Source of the DNA: Microbacterium psychrotolerans
Lineage (GTDB): Bacteria > Actinomycetota > Actinomycetes > Actinomycetales > Microbacteriaceae
Length of the DNA stretch: 64,000 nucleotides
Direction: 5' to 3'
Assembly (NCBI RefSeq): GCF_031085295.1
Contig: NZ_JAVFWO010000005.1
Location: 186,001-250,000, forward strand
Position numbers and translations under genes: made by a program. The notes beneath the pieces are model-generated. The model was not told the DNA's origin and did not search any database. It saw only the letters and a list, made by a program, of their open reading frames with translations. Positions 39,766 through 47,536 of this stretch are shown here, in pieces. Each line of letters opens with the position of its first letter. Within the stretch, counting starts at the first letter, position 1.

Positions 39766-40038
39766 TCAGGCGGCTGATCGCCGGGCCAGACGCCAGCCGC
39801 CGACGAACGCGAGCGTGATGAGCCCGAGGCTCAACGCCGCGAACCCGAAGATCGTGACGCGGGAGACGAAGACGAAGTCCCCGCCCGGGGTGAAGGCGAC
39901 ATCGGCGAGCGGCTGGTATGCGAACCAGCCGAACGATGCCGGCGTCGAAGCCCCGATGACGATCGCGACCGCTCCCGCGAGGACGAGAAGTCCCGCGGTC
40001 ATCCACCCCGCCAGTTCCTTGCCGCTCGGCTGCGCCAT
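39766..40038 (-). CDS. Small membrane protein, unknown function
   Basis: 90 aa with two hydrophobic segments (GWMTAGLLVLAGAVAIVIGA and TIFGFAALSLGLITLAFVGG) flanking an external loop, and a basic C-terminus LARRSAA. No family recognised. The 182-base gap to the flavoprotein downstream shows nothing notable. Confidence 0.65.
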   Translation of the reverse strand: MAQPSGKELAGWMTAGLLVLAGAVAIVIGASTPASFGWFAYQPLADVAFTPGGDFVFVSRVTIFGFAALSLGLITLAFVGGWRLARRSAA

Positions 40039-40044
40039 CTCCCG

Positions 40045-40050
40045 ACCCTA
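40045..40050 (-). promoter_or_regulatory. -10 box of leaderless promoter (small membrane protein)
   Basis: TAGGGT on the minus strand, six bases before the ATG at 40038. Confidence 0.5.
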
Positions 40051-40057
40051 TCGACCG

Positions 40058-41065
40058 TCAGCCCGCCGGCGTCAGCAGGTCGAGAAGCTCCGGCGACGCG
40101 GTTCGAGGCCGGAAAGCCGGGTCCACCAGCCGCCGGCAGCCGTCGAGTTCGACGGTGAACGGCTGTGATCGCCCGCTCACGAGGCTCGGGTGCACGACGA
40201 CCCACCTCGTAGCCGCGTCCGTGCACGAGGAGGTCTCGGGAGCCAGCCGAGCGTCCGCGAGCACGGCTTGCGCCTCGGCGGCGGCCAGTTCGCGCAAACC
40301 GGCGAACACATTCGGTTCGCCCGCAACCGCCGGCGAGCTCGTCGACCCCACTCCGGCGACGTAGTCGCACAGCCGCGCTCCGTCGACCGTGGCGACCTCT
40401 GGCCATGCCGGAGGCTCATAGGGGATGACCGCGTCCTCGCCGATCACCTGGTCGTCGGGCAGGCCGGTCTCGGCGAGAAGACCGCTCCCCTCATCGAGGC
40501 CGGCGATGACGAGCATGCTCGCCTGCGTGGCGCATCCCGCAGTCGTCGCCGCCGCGGACTCGACCAGCGAGTCGGGCGTGAAGGTCTCGTCCACCACCGT
40601 GAGGGCAGCGAGCGCTTCGTCCAAGCCGACGGGCTTCGGCGCCCCGCACCCGTCGGACGGGACTGCCACGCGTACGACGCGCCCCTGGGCGTCCTCCACC
40701 CACAGCTCTGGGGAGAGGAAGCCGATCGCGGTGCACGGCCCCAGGGAACGCGCGTCGCTGGGAGACGCCAGAGCCGCGAGCACGGGTTCCAGCTCTCCCT
40801 CGAGGCGTTCGAGAAGCGCCCCGGACCAGACGCCGTCGGCATCCTCCCGAGACGCGTACGGATCGCACCGCAGGACCGCGACCGCTGGGAAATCCGACGG
40901 CACCAGTCCCGCCTCGGCGTGCCCTTCCTCGAAGGTCTGCGGGCATGCCACCGTCGCAACGGGCGTCGCCTCGACGCGCGGGTCGGTGCCGAGTCCGGGA
41001 ATCACCCCGCAGCCGGCGAGCATCAGGCTCACGGCGAGAGCCGCGACCGCCGTCAGACGTCGCAT
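40058..41065 (-). CDS. Lipoprotein, unknown function
   Basis: 335 aa. Signal peptide with lipobox LAGC (AVSLMLAGCGVIPG), hence exported and lipid-anchored. The body has repeated short Cys-containing segments (VACPQTFEEG, GPCTAIG, SDGCGAP, AGCATQ, LCDYVAG, SSCTDA, DGCRRL), perhaps disulfide pairs. No family recognised. GGAGG stands eight bases before the ATG at 41065; the in-frame GTG at 41074 is too close to it. Confidence 0.75.
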   Translation of the reverse strand: MRRLTAVAALAVSLMLAGCGVIPGLGTDPRVEATPVATVACPQTFEEGHAEAGLVPSDFPAVAVLRCDPYASREDADGVWSGALLERLEGELEPVLAALASPSDARSLGPCTAIGFLSPELWVEDAQGRVVRVAVPSDGCGAPKPVGLDEALAALTVVDETFTPDSLVESAAATTAGCATQASMLVIAGLDEGSGLLAETGLPDDQVIGEDAVIPYEPPAWPEVATVDGARLCDYVAGVGSTSSPAVAGEPNVFAGLRELAAAEAQAVLADARLAPETSSCTDAATRWVVVHPSLVSGRSQPFTVELDGCRRLVDPAFRPRTASPELLDLLTPAG

Positions 41066-41160
41066 CGTGTGCACCTCCGCTACCGACGCTAAGAGGCGCC
41101 GGAGCGACGCTGCACAACGACCCTGTAACGATGCCCCGCACGCAAGAGGATGATGGACCC

Positions 41161-41598
41161 ATGCCCGCTGCCCACCGTCCCGGCCTCCGGGTGGGCTCCG
41201 GGCTCACCATTCCCGAGTCCGAGCTGACCTGGCGGTTCTCCCGGTCATCCGGACCGGGCGGGCAGGGGGTGAACACCGCCGACTCGCGGGTGGAGCTGCT
41301 CTGGGATGCGTCACGCTCGGCCGTGCTGTCGCCGCATCAGCGCGAGAGGCTGCTCGCGAGGCTGAGCGGTCGCCTCGTCGACGGGGTGCTGACGATCGCG
41401 GCATCCGAGCATCGCGCGCAACTGCGCAACCGGGATGCCGCACGCGCACGGCTTGCCGCCGTCGTCGCCGACGCGCTGCGGCCGCCTTCGCCGTCGCGAC
41501 GACCCACGCGTCCGACCCGGAGCGCCAAGGAGCGGCGCCTGAACGAGAAGAAGCGGCGCACCGACGTCAAGCGGCTGCGCCGCCCACCCGCCGACTGA
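41161..41598 (+). CDS. arfB: Peptidyl-tRNA hydrolase ArfB-like (release factor domain)
   Basis: 145 aa. SSGPGGQGVNTADSRVELLW carries the GGQ motif that hydrolyses peptidyl-tRNA; the C-terminal tail is Arg/Lys-rich (PSRRPTRPTRSAKERRLNEK) for insertion in the mRNA channel. It rescues ribosomes stalled without a stop codon. No codon-recognition domain is present, as expected for ArfB (YaeJ). An ATG ten codons upstream is possible, but the core starts at 41161; a GATGAT box stands six bases before it. Confidence 0.9.
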   Translation: MPAAHRPGLRVGSGLTIPESELTWRFSRSSGPGGQGVNTADSRVELLWDASRSAVLSPHQRERLLARLSGRLVDGVLTIAASEHRAQLRNRDAARARLAAVVADALRPPSPSRRPTRPTRSAKERRLNEKKRRTDVKRLRRPPAD

Positions 41599-41640
41599 CG
41601 CGTCTGCGTGCGCGGCCTCGACGGCGGGGAATCTCGAGTG

Positions 41641-41928
41641 CTACGAGCGGCGCCGGGTGAGGTGGACGTCCACCGAGTCGCCGTCGGTCTTGCCGATCGC
41701 CTTTCTGACGTCGGCGTTGATCGGGAGCTTGTGCGTCCCGTCGCCCAGCGCCATGAAGGCGCCTTCGAAGGGGTGGCCATCCACGGTGCCCGCCACCTTG
41801 ACGAGTCCGCGGGTGCCGAAGATCGCGGCGGAGTCAGGCAGCTTCACGCAGGTCCAGGTGTCTCCTGGCTGAGCCTTGCCCAGGGTGGCGGTGAAGCGGA
41901 TGTCCAGGGTCCCCGTCTTGTCCGACAT
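41641..41928 (-). CDS. DUF1905 domain protein
   Basis: 95 aa. [40 protein letters not shown] and [20 protein letters not shown] are the DUF1905 beta-barrel pattern. Function unknown; often found alone or with a YdeI/OmpD-associated segment. Confidence 0.85.
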   Translation of the reverse strand: MSDKTGTLDIRFTATLGKAQPGDTWTCVKLPDSAAIFGTRGLVKVAGTVDGHPFEGAFMALGDGTHKLPINADVRKAIGKTDGDSVDVHLTRRRS

Positions 41929-42036
41929 GATGGCTCCGATCTCGGCCGCCGCAGCTGTGAAGAGTATGGCCCGGGCGGTGGCCGCTCACTGGGATGACGA
42001 TCGAACGTCGTCCCGATCGACAGCCTCTGCCGAGCT

Positions 42037-42366
42037 TCAATCGGGAACGATGACCACGCTCCGGATCAGGCCGTCGCGCAGGGTGAAGCGGAACGGGCTG
42101 GTGCCGTTGAACCCGTTGCCGGTCACCGCGAGGTGCACGAGGTACGTCTCGGGCGGCGCCTCCGCAGCGATGTCGACGAGCTCGAAGTGCGACTGCTTGC
42201 CGATGTTGTCGGTGCGATCCCACTCTCGGATGCCCGCGTGCCCATGCGCCACGCGGCCCCAGTCGTCGAGCGAGCCGTCCTCGGCGAAGGCGGCGACGAA
42301 GGCATCGGAGTCGCCGGCGTTCGTGGCGTCGATGAAGGCCGAGATGGGAGCGGGAATGAGTGCCAT
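42037..42366 (-). CDS. SnoaL/NTF2-like protein
   Basis: 109 aa. ISAFIDATNAGDSDAFVAAF, EDGSLDDWGRVAHGHAGIRE and the final strand GLIRSVVIVPD are typical of the NTF2-like SnoaL group (small ligand-binding cone fold, sometimes an isomerase or hydrolase). No catalytic role can be assigned. The ATG at 42366 is preferred over an upstream start that adds Arg-rich sequence. Confidence 0.8.
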   Translation of the reverse strand: MALIPAPISAFIDATNAGDSDAFVAAFAEDGSLDDWGRVAHGHAGIREWDRTDNIGKQSHFELVDIAAEAPPETYLVHLAVTGNGFNGTSPFRFTLRDGLIRSVVIVPD

Positions 42367-42409
42367 GCTCCGATCTTCCACCCGTATCGGCCGCGTGGCC
42401 CGCCCAGGA

Positions 42410-43267
42410 TCAGCGGATCCAGAAGTCCTCGGCGCGCGCACCCGGGCGGAACCCGAAGTGCTCGAGCATCGCCGTCGCCTCCGGGAAGTGCGCGGCGAGC
42501 ATGTCGGGTCCGTGGGCGTCGCTGCCGAACGTGACCGCGCGGCCCCCCTCCTCCGCCCACCACTGCGGGATCCACGGCCAGAGCCGCCGGGTGTTCATCT
42601 CGAGGGCGCGGTCCGCCTCCGCGATCGCGCGCATCGCGGCTCGGAACCCGCCTTCGAACCTGCGAGGGTCGAAGGGGCCGGCGGTCGCGACCGGCCACGA
42701 GCGCACGGCGTAGTCGATGTGCGTGAATACTGCGAAGGCGTCCGACCCGGCCACCATGCGCGGAATCTCCTCGAGATAGCTCCACATCACATCGTCCGCC
42801 GGCCGATGGCGGTACAACGTGGTCGGCTCGGCACGATCGACACCGTCGAGGGGGAGCATGTGCAGCGACCCGTTGACCCGATCGATCGCCCCGCCGGCGA
42901 GCAGATCGGCGGCGTGCTCGCCGCGCAGGTGCGGTTGTCCGAATTCGACGCCCGTGAGGATGCGCAGTTCGGGGAAGTCGTGACGACACCGTTCGATCGC
43001 TGTCAGATAGCCCTCGACGTCGAACGGGGGCAGCCGCACATGCCCGCTCTCGTCGACGTACTTCTGCGCGTGCTCCCCGATGTCGCCGTCGTCGACTCTC
43101 CAGTCGCGCTCGAAGTCGAGGTGCTCGGTGAACACGATCGCTGCGAGTCCGATCCGGACCGCACGTTCGCAGGTGCGGACCATCGAGCCGTGCGAGGCCG
43201 GATCCGAGCCGCAGTCCCACGACCATTCGCTGTGCACGTGGGCATCGGCGGGAAGAGTCGCCGTCAT
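42410..43267 (-). CDS. PHP domain phosphatase (histidinol-phosphatase-like)
   Basis: 285 aa. PHP metal motifs in order: DAHVHSEWSWD (HxH), IVFTEHLDF (E-H), GVEFGQPH, THIDYA, and FGSDAHGPD (DxH) at the C-terminus. The trinuclear metal site hydrolyses phosphomonoesters; HisK-type histidinol phosphatases have this layout, though no his genes are near. Start is the ATG at 43267, which begins just before the first motif. Confidence 0.85.
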   Translation of the reverse strand: MTATLPADAHVHSEWSWDCGSDPASHGSMVRTCERAVRIGLAAIVFTEHLDFERDWRVDDGDIGEHAQKYVDESGHVRLPPFDVEGYLTAIERCRHDFPELRILTGVEFGQPHLRGEHAADLLAGGAIDRVNGSLHMLPLDGVDRAEPTTLYRHRPADDVMWSYLEEIPRMVAGSDAFAVFTHIDYAVRSWPVATAGPFDPRRFEGGFRAAMRAIAEADRALEMNTRRLWPWIPQWWAEEGGRAVTFGSDAHGPDMLAAHFPEATAMLEHFGFRPGARAEDFWIR

Positions 43268-43328
43268 CTCGCCGAGAGTACTCCCGGTCGCCGGTGCCCC
43301 CATGACGCCGTGACACACGCGCGGCTGC

Positions 43329-43480
43329 GTGGACGTTCGGGCGTCGCGGGTGGTGGCTTCGCCGCCGCCGGCGTTGCGGCGTGTCGTGACCCCGGAGCAT
43401 GGGTGTGGACGTTCGGGTGTCACGAGTTGTGGCTTCCACGCCGGGGTAGCGGCGTGTCGTGACGCCCGAGCGCTGGGGGA
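43329..43480. repeat. Two tandem imperfect ~76-bp repeats
   Basis: Copy 1 begins with GTGGACGTTCGGG at 43329, copy 2 with the same 13-mer at 43405; each continues GTGGCTTC and ends GCGGCGTGTCGTGAC (43376-43390 and 43449-43463). In copy 2 GTCACGA and TCGTGAC form an inverted pair, so each copy can fold. The rest of the 43268-43645 gap (43481-43633) shows nothing recognisable. Confidence 0.75.
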
Positions 43481-43633
43481 TGCCGGCGCGGCGATGGGGC
43501 GGCGGGGTCGAGCGCCGGTGCTCGCCGCGGTTCCGCCGCGAAGTGCTCGATGCCGAAGCGCATCGGGCGCCGATACGGACTCGATTTCCGCACGTGCGGC
43601 GAAGAGCGCGTCGAAGACCCGCAACCGCGGTGA

Positions 43634-43639
43634 TAGCGT
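43634..43639 (+). promoter_or_regulatory. -10 box of leaderless promoter (HTH-TOBE/mod operon)
   Basis: TAGCGT, six bases before the ATG at 43646. Confidence 0.5.
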
Positions 43640-43645
43640 GACGAT

Positions 43646-44038
43646 ATGGCGAGCTACAAGATCTCCGAGGCGGCGCGGCTGCTCGCGGTCAGCGACGACA
43701 CCGTCCGCCGGTGGATCGATGCGGGCACGCTGCCGACGACCGGGGCGTCGCCCGTCGAGATCCCCGGCGACGCGCTCGCCGCACGCGCCGTCGAGCTGGC
43801 CGCTGCGCCCGGTGATCCGGCCGACGTGCTCTCGAGTGCGCGCAATCGGTTCGTCGGTCTCGTCACGCGCGTACAGCTCGACGGCGTGATGGCGCAGGTC
43901 GACATCCAGTCCGGTCCGCACCGCGTGGTGTCGCTCATGTCGTCCGAGGCGGTGCGCGAGCTGGGGCTCGAACCCGGCTCGCTCGCCGTCGCCGTGGTCA
44001 AGGCGACCACGGTGATCGTCGAGACCCCGAGGGCCTGA
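43646..44038 (+). CDS. Molybdate-responsive HTH-TOBE (Mop-like) regulator
   Basis: 130 aa with an excisionase/MerR-type helix-turn-helix (YKISEAARLLAVSDDTVRRW, residues 4-23) and a C-terminal single TOBE/Mop domain (residues about 65-128: ARNRFVGLVTRVQLDGVMAQ to SLAVAVVKATTVIVETP), which in Mop proteins binds molybdate between subunits. It stands one base before modA and probably senses molybdate to control the transporter, in the manner of ModE but with a different DNA-binding domain. The combination is common in actinobacterial mod operons. Confidence 0.85.
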   Translation: MASYKISEAARLLAVSDDTVRRWIDAGTLPTTGASPVEIPGDALAARAVELAAAPGDPADVLSSARNRFVGLVTRVQLDGVMAQVDIQSGPHRVVSLMSSEAVRELGLEPGSLAVAVVKATTVIVETPRA

Positions 44039-44039
44039 C

Positions 44040-44846
44040 GTGCGCCACGGGGCAACCATTCGCGCCGCAGCAGTCCTCGCCGCCCTGGTGCTCGGACTCG
44101 CCGGCTGCGCCGCCGCCGTCGACCGGGATCCGGGCGCGACATCTCCCGAGGGGACGTCGGCAGAGCTCGAGCTGTCCGGAGAACTCACGGTCTACGCGGC
44201 CGCGTCGCTGCGGGCGGCGTTCGACGAGTTGGCGACGCAGTTCGAGCAGCGGCATCCGTCGCTCCACGTGCAGCCCCTCACGTACGACGGCTCGTCCACG
44301 CTGGCGACGCAGATCATCGAGGGCGCCCCGGCCGATGTCTTCGCCCCGGCGGACGAGCCGAACATGCAGAAGATCGTCGACGCGGGCCTCGCGAGCGATC
44401 CAGAGCTGTTCGCGACCAACACGCTGACGCTCGTCGTTCCCGCGGGCGACCCTGGCGGGATCGAAGGCCTCGATGACCTGTCGGATGCTGATCGGACCGT
44501 GGTGCTGTGCGCCGCCGAGGTGCCGTGCGGAGCGGCATCCGCGACGCTTCTCGCGAACGCGGGCGTCGAGGCGAGCGTCGACAGCTACGAGCAGAACGTC
44601 ACCGCCGTCCTCACCAAGGTCGCAGCCGGAGAGGCCGACGCGGGGCTGGTCTACGTGACGGATTCCTCGGCCACGAGTGCTGTCGACGCGATCGAGGTTC
44701 CGGGGGCCGACGACGTCGTGAACCGGTATCCGATCGCCGCGCTGAACGATGGCGCGAACCCCGAAGCGGCTGACGCCTTCGTCGCATTCGTGCTCGGCGA
44801 CGAGGGCCGACGGGTCCTCTCGGCGCTCGGGTTCGGAGCGCCGTGA
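44040..44846 (+). CDS. modA: Molybdate ABC transporter binding lipoprotein
   Basis: 268 aa. Signal peptide with lipobox LAGC (VLGLAGCAAAV). GELTVYAAASLRAAFDELATQ is the classic ModA start (Ser contacts the oxyanion), with GAPADVFAPADEPNMQKIV, ANTLTLVVPAGDPGG-like strand and AGLVYVTDSSA. GTG start one base after the regulator stop. Confidence 0.92.
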   Translation: MRHGATIRAAAVLAALVLGLAGCAAAVDRDPGATSPEGTSAELELSGELTVYAAASLRAAFDELATQFEQRHPSLHVQPLTYDGSSTLATQIIEGAPADVFAPADEPNMQKIVDAGLASDPELFATNTLTLVVPAGDPGGIEGLDDLSDADRTVVLCAAEVPCGAASATLLANAGVEASVDSYEQNVTAVLTKVAAGEADAGLVYVTDSSATSAVDAIEVPGADDVVNRYPIAALNDGANPEAADAFVAFVLGDEGRRVLSALGFGAP

Positions 44847-45676
44847 CCGTCACCGCGGCGCGCGACGTGCGCGCGCACGAGGAGCGCGCCGGCTTCGTGC
44901 CCCGCGTCCTCGCGGTGCCGGCGGTGATCGGGCTGGCTCTGCTGGTGCTGCCGCTCGCGGCACTCGTGCTGCGGGTGGAGTGGTCGACGTTGTGGTCCGA
45001 CGTCACCTCGCCGCAGGCGCTGTCGGCGCTCGGGCTCTCGCTCGCCACCGGCGCCGTCGCCACGACGGTCTGCGTCGTCCTCGGCGTGCCGCTCGCGCTC
45101 CTCATCGCTCGGAGCACCGTGCGGACGGCTGCCGTGCTGCGGGCCTTCGTGACGGTGCCGCTCGTGCTGCCGCCGATGGTCGGCGGCGTCGCGATGCTGT
45201 TCCTGTTCGGCCGCACGAGCTGGCTGGGCGGGATCCTCGCCGAGTGGGGTATCCGCATACCGTTCACCACCACCGCCGTCGTCCTCGCGCAGACCTTCGT
45301 CGCTCTGCCGTTTCTCGTGCTCGCCCTCGAAGGGGCGCTGCGCTCCACCGGCACCGGCTTCGAGCAGGCGGCGGCCGGACTGGGCGCGGGGCGCTGGACG
45401 ATCCTCGCCCGCGTGACCCTCCCGCTCGCGGCGCCCGGCCTCGTCGCGGGCATCGTGCTGTGCTTCGCGCGCGCGATCGGCGAGTTCGGTGCGACGGCCC
45501 TCTTCGCCGGGAACGCTCCGGGAGTGACGCAGACCATGCCGCTCGCGATCTACACGGCGTTCAACGGCGCCGGCGTCTCGCAGGGCACCGCGGTGGCGCT
45601 CTCGCTGCTGCTGCTCGTCACGGCCGTCGGCGTGCTGCTGCTCGTGCGGGCGTGGCGCGCGGAGGCCCCGCGATGA
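44843..45676 (+). CDS. modB: Molybdate ABC transporter permease
   Basis: 277 aa, about six membrane segments; LVLPPMVGGVAMLFLFGRTS and the EAA-type loop EQAAAGLGAGRWTILARVTL, then CFARAIGEFGATALFAGN, are ModB hallmarks. GTGA overlap with modA. The stop overlaps a micro-ORF that leads to modC. Confidence 0.92.
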   Translation: MTVTAARDVRAHEERAGFVPRVLAVPAVIGLALLVLPLAALVLRVEWSTLWSDVTSPQALSALGLSLATGAVATTVCVVLGVPLALLIARSTVRTAAVLRAFVTVPLVLPPMVGGVAMLFLFGRTSWLGGILAEWGIRIPFTTTAVVLAQTFVALPFLVLALEGALRSTGTGFEQAAAGLGAGRWTILARVTLPLAAPGLVAGIVLCFARAIGEFGATALFAGNAPGVTQTMPLAIYTAFNGAGVSQGTAVALSLLLLVTAVGVLLLVRAWRAEAPR

Positions 45677-45705
45677 GCGGCGCGGTTCGCGGGGGCGCGC
45701 GATGA
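45673..45705 (+). other. Ten-codon micro-ORF linking modB and modC
   Basis: ATG 45673 overlaps the modB stop (ATGA) and its TGA (45703-45705) overlaps the modC ATG at 45702 (ATGA). It codes MSGAVRGGAR. The 16-mer around both ATGs (45670-45685 and 45700-45715, GCGATGAGCGGCGCGG) is a direct repeat, so a small duplication created a relay of coupled starts. Confidence 0.45.
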
Positions 45706-46865
45706 GCGGCGCGGCGGCCGAGGATGCCGCCACCGGCGCCGGCGAGGGACTCGAGGCCCGCGTCCGCGTGGATCGCGGCGGGTTCGCGCTCGACGTCACC
45801 CTCAGCGTGCGGGCGGGCGAGGTCGTGGCCCTCATGGGTCCGAGTGGCGCGGGGAAGTCGACGCTGCTCGGCGTCCTCGCCGGATTGACGGGGTTCGGCG
45901 AGGGGGAGGTCCGGCTGCACGGCCGTCTGCTCGACCGGCGCGCCGCCGACGGCTCGGCCCCTCGCCGCACGGCGCCGGCGGCGCGCGGGGTCGTGCTGCT
46001 CGGACAGGATCCGCGCCTGTTCCCGCATCTCAGCGCGCACGCCAACGTCGCGTTCGGGCTGCGGGTGCACGGCGCGGCGAAGGCCGCCGCGGCGGCCGGA
46101 GCCGACGGCTGGCTTCGACGCGTGGGACTGGCGGGTCTCGGCGAACGCCGTCCCGCGCAGCTGTCGGGCGGACAACAGCAGCGCGTCGCGCTGGCGCGGG
46201 CGCTCGCGACGTCGCCCGCCGCGATCCTGCTCGACGAGCCGCTCACGTCGCTCGACACCGAGACCGCCGGTGACGTGCGCGCCCTGCTGCACCAGCAGCT
46301 CGCCGCGACCCGCACGACGGCGGTCGTCGCGACCCACGATGCGGTCGACGCGGTCGCGCTCGCGAGCCGTCTCGTGGTGCTCGAAGGCGGCCGCGTCACG
46401 CAGACCGGCCCGGTGCGCGAGGTGCTCGCGTCTCCGGCGACACGGTTCGCCGCGGCAGTGGCGGGACTCAACCGCGTCATCGGAACGGCGGAGCCCGCGC
46501 GCGGGCCGGGCGATGAACGGCGCTCCGAAGCGCCCGCGTCCGCGACTTGGCGCGCGGGCGGCCTGGTGCTGCCCTGCCCGGCGCAACCGCCCGGCCAGAC
46601 CGCCGCGGTCTTCCGGCCGGGCGACGTGCAGATCATCGACGGACCGCCGCGCGAGCCGGGGGAGTGGACCGCCCGCATCGTTCGACTGGAGCAGACGCCC
46701 GCCGGCGTTCGCGTGCGCACCGCCGATCCGGATGTCGCCGTCGATGTCGCGGCGGACCGGGCGGCAGGCCTGGCTGCGAACGATACGGTCGCGCTGCGAC
46801 TGGATCCCGCCGACGTGCGCTTCGTCGCCGCGAGCGAGGACGTTTCTCATAGACTCGCCCGGTGA
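45702..46865 (+). CDS. modC: Molybdate ABC transporter ATPase
   Basis: 387 aa. ABC ATPase: Walker A MGPSGAGKSTLLG, Q-loop region VLLGQDPRLFPHLSAHAN, signature LSGGQQQRVALARAL, Walker B AILLDEPLTSLD, and H-loop VVATHDAVDAVALA. The C-terminal 110 residues form a TOBE-type domain (FRPGDVQIIDGPPREPGEW) that may bind molybdate. Completes the mod operon; its stop overlaps the GNAT start. Confidence 0.93.
   Translation: MSGAAAEDAATGAGEGLEARVRVDRGGFALDVTLSVRAGEVVALMGPSGAGKSTLLGVLAGLTGFGEGEVRLHGRLLDRRAADGSAPRRTAPAARGVVLLGQDPRLFPHLSAHANVAFGLRVHGAAKAAAAAGADGWLRRVGLAGLGERRPAQLSGGQQQRVALARALATSPAAILLDEPLTSLDTETAGDVRALLHQQLAATRTTAVVATHDAVDAVALASRLVVLEGGRVTQTGPVREVLASPATRFAAAVAGLNRVIGTAEPARGPGDERRSEAPASATWRAGGLVLPCPAQPPGQTAAVFRPGDVQIIDGPPREPGEWTARIVRLEQTPAGVRVRTADPDVAVDVAADRAAGLAANDTVALRLDPADVRFVAASEDVSHRLAR
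46850..46855 (+). promoter_or_regulatory. -10 box of leaderless promoter inside modC (GNAT gene)
   Basis: TAGACT within the last codons of modC, six bases before the GTG at 46862. Confidence 0.5.
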
Positions 46866-47470
46866 CGCGAATCCGCCCCTTCCGCCCCGGTGACGAACCC
46901 GCTCTGGTCGACATCTGCCTGAGGACAGCGGATGCCGGAGCCGACGCGACCGGCATCCTCGACGACGACGATCTCTGGGCCGAGATCTTCGTCCTCCCCT
47001 ACGCGGCGCATCACCCCGAGTTCGCGTTCGTGGTCGAGACGGACGACGGCCGCGTCGTCGGCTACATCGTCGGCGCCCCCGACTCCGCGGCGTTCGAGGA
47101 GTGGTTCGCGACGGAGTGGTGGCCGCGGCACGCCGAGCGCTGGCCGCGACCCCAGGGCGAGCCGACGGCCACCGACTCGCGCCAGGACGGCATCCTCCGC
47201 TACGCGTATGCCCGCGCCGGCGGTGCCCAGCCCTTCGGTGACGAGTACCCGGCACACCTGCACATCGACCTGCTGCCCGAGACGCAGGGTCAGGGCCTCG
47301 GCCGCCGGCTCATCGAGACGCTCGAAGCGGCTCTCCGCGAGGCGGGGGTGCCCGGTCTCCACCTGGTGGCTTCGGCTGACAACACCGGCGCCATCGCCTT
47401 CTATCCCCGGGTCGGCTTCGAGCCGCTCCCGTCGCCCGAGGGCACGCAGGTCTTCGCGACGCGCCTCTGA
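46862..47470 (+). CDS. GNAT family N-acetyltransferase
   Basis: 202 aa. RIRPFRPGDEPALVDICLRT at the start, a central insertion (residues 80-125), and the acetyl-CoA loop LLPETQGQGLGRRLIETLEA with the ADNTGAIAFYPRVGFEPL strand. Similar to actinobacterial acetyltransferases of the O-GlcNAcase-associated type. The target is unknown. GTGA overlap with modC, plus its own probable promoter. Confidence 0.88.
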   Translation: MTRIRPFRPGDEPALVDICLRTADAGADATGILDDDDLWAEIFVLPYAAHHPEFAFVVETDDGRVVGYIVGAPDSAAFEEWFATEWWPRHAERWPRPQGEPTATDSRQDGILRYAYARAGGAQPFGDEYPAHLHIDLLPETQGQGLGRRLIETLEAALREAGVPGLHLVASADNTGAIAFYPRVGFEPLPSPEGTQVFATRL

Positions 47471-47524
47471 CCTACGCGACGGCCGGCCCCGCGTCAACCC
47501 GCCCGGGTGCGGAGCATGCCCGCG

Positions 47525-47530
47525 TAGTCT
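47525..47530 (+). promoter_or_regulatory. -10 box of leaderless promoter (SDR-SRPBCC gene)
   Basis: TAGTCT, six bases before the GTG at 47537. Confidence 0.55.
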
Positions 47531-47536
47531 GCCCCC

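Noticed and set aside
43329..43480. Insertion sequence ends suggested by the tandem repeats
   Set aside because: No transposase frame between or beside the copies, and no target-site duplication.
44749..45705. Plus-strand 318-codon frame overlapping modA and modB
   Set aside because: It is a shifted frame of those genes. Only its last ten codons are of interest, as the micro-ORF reported above.
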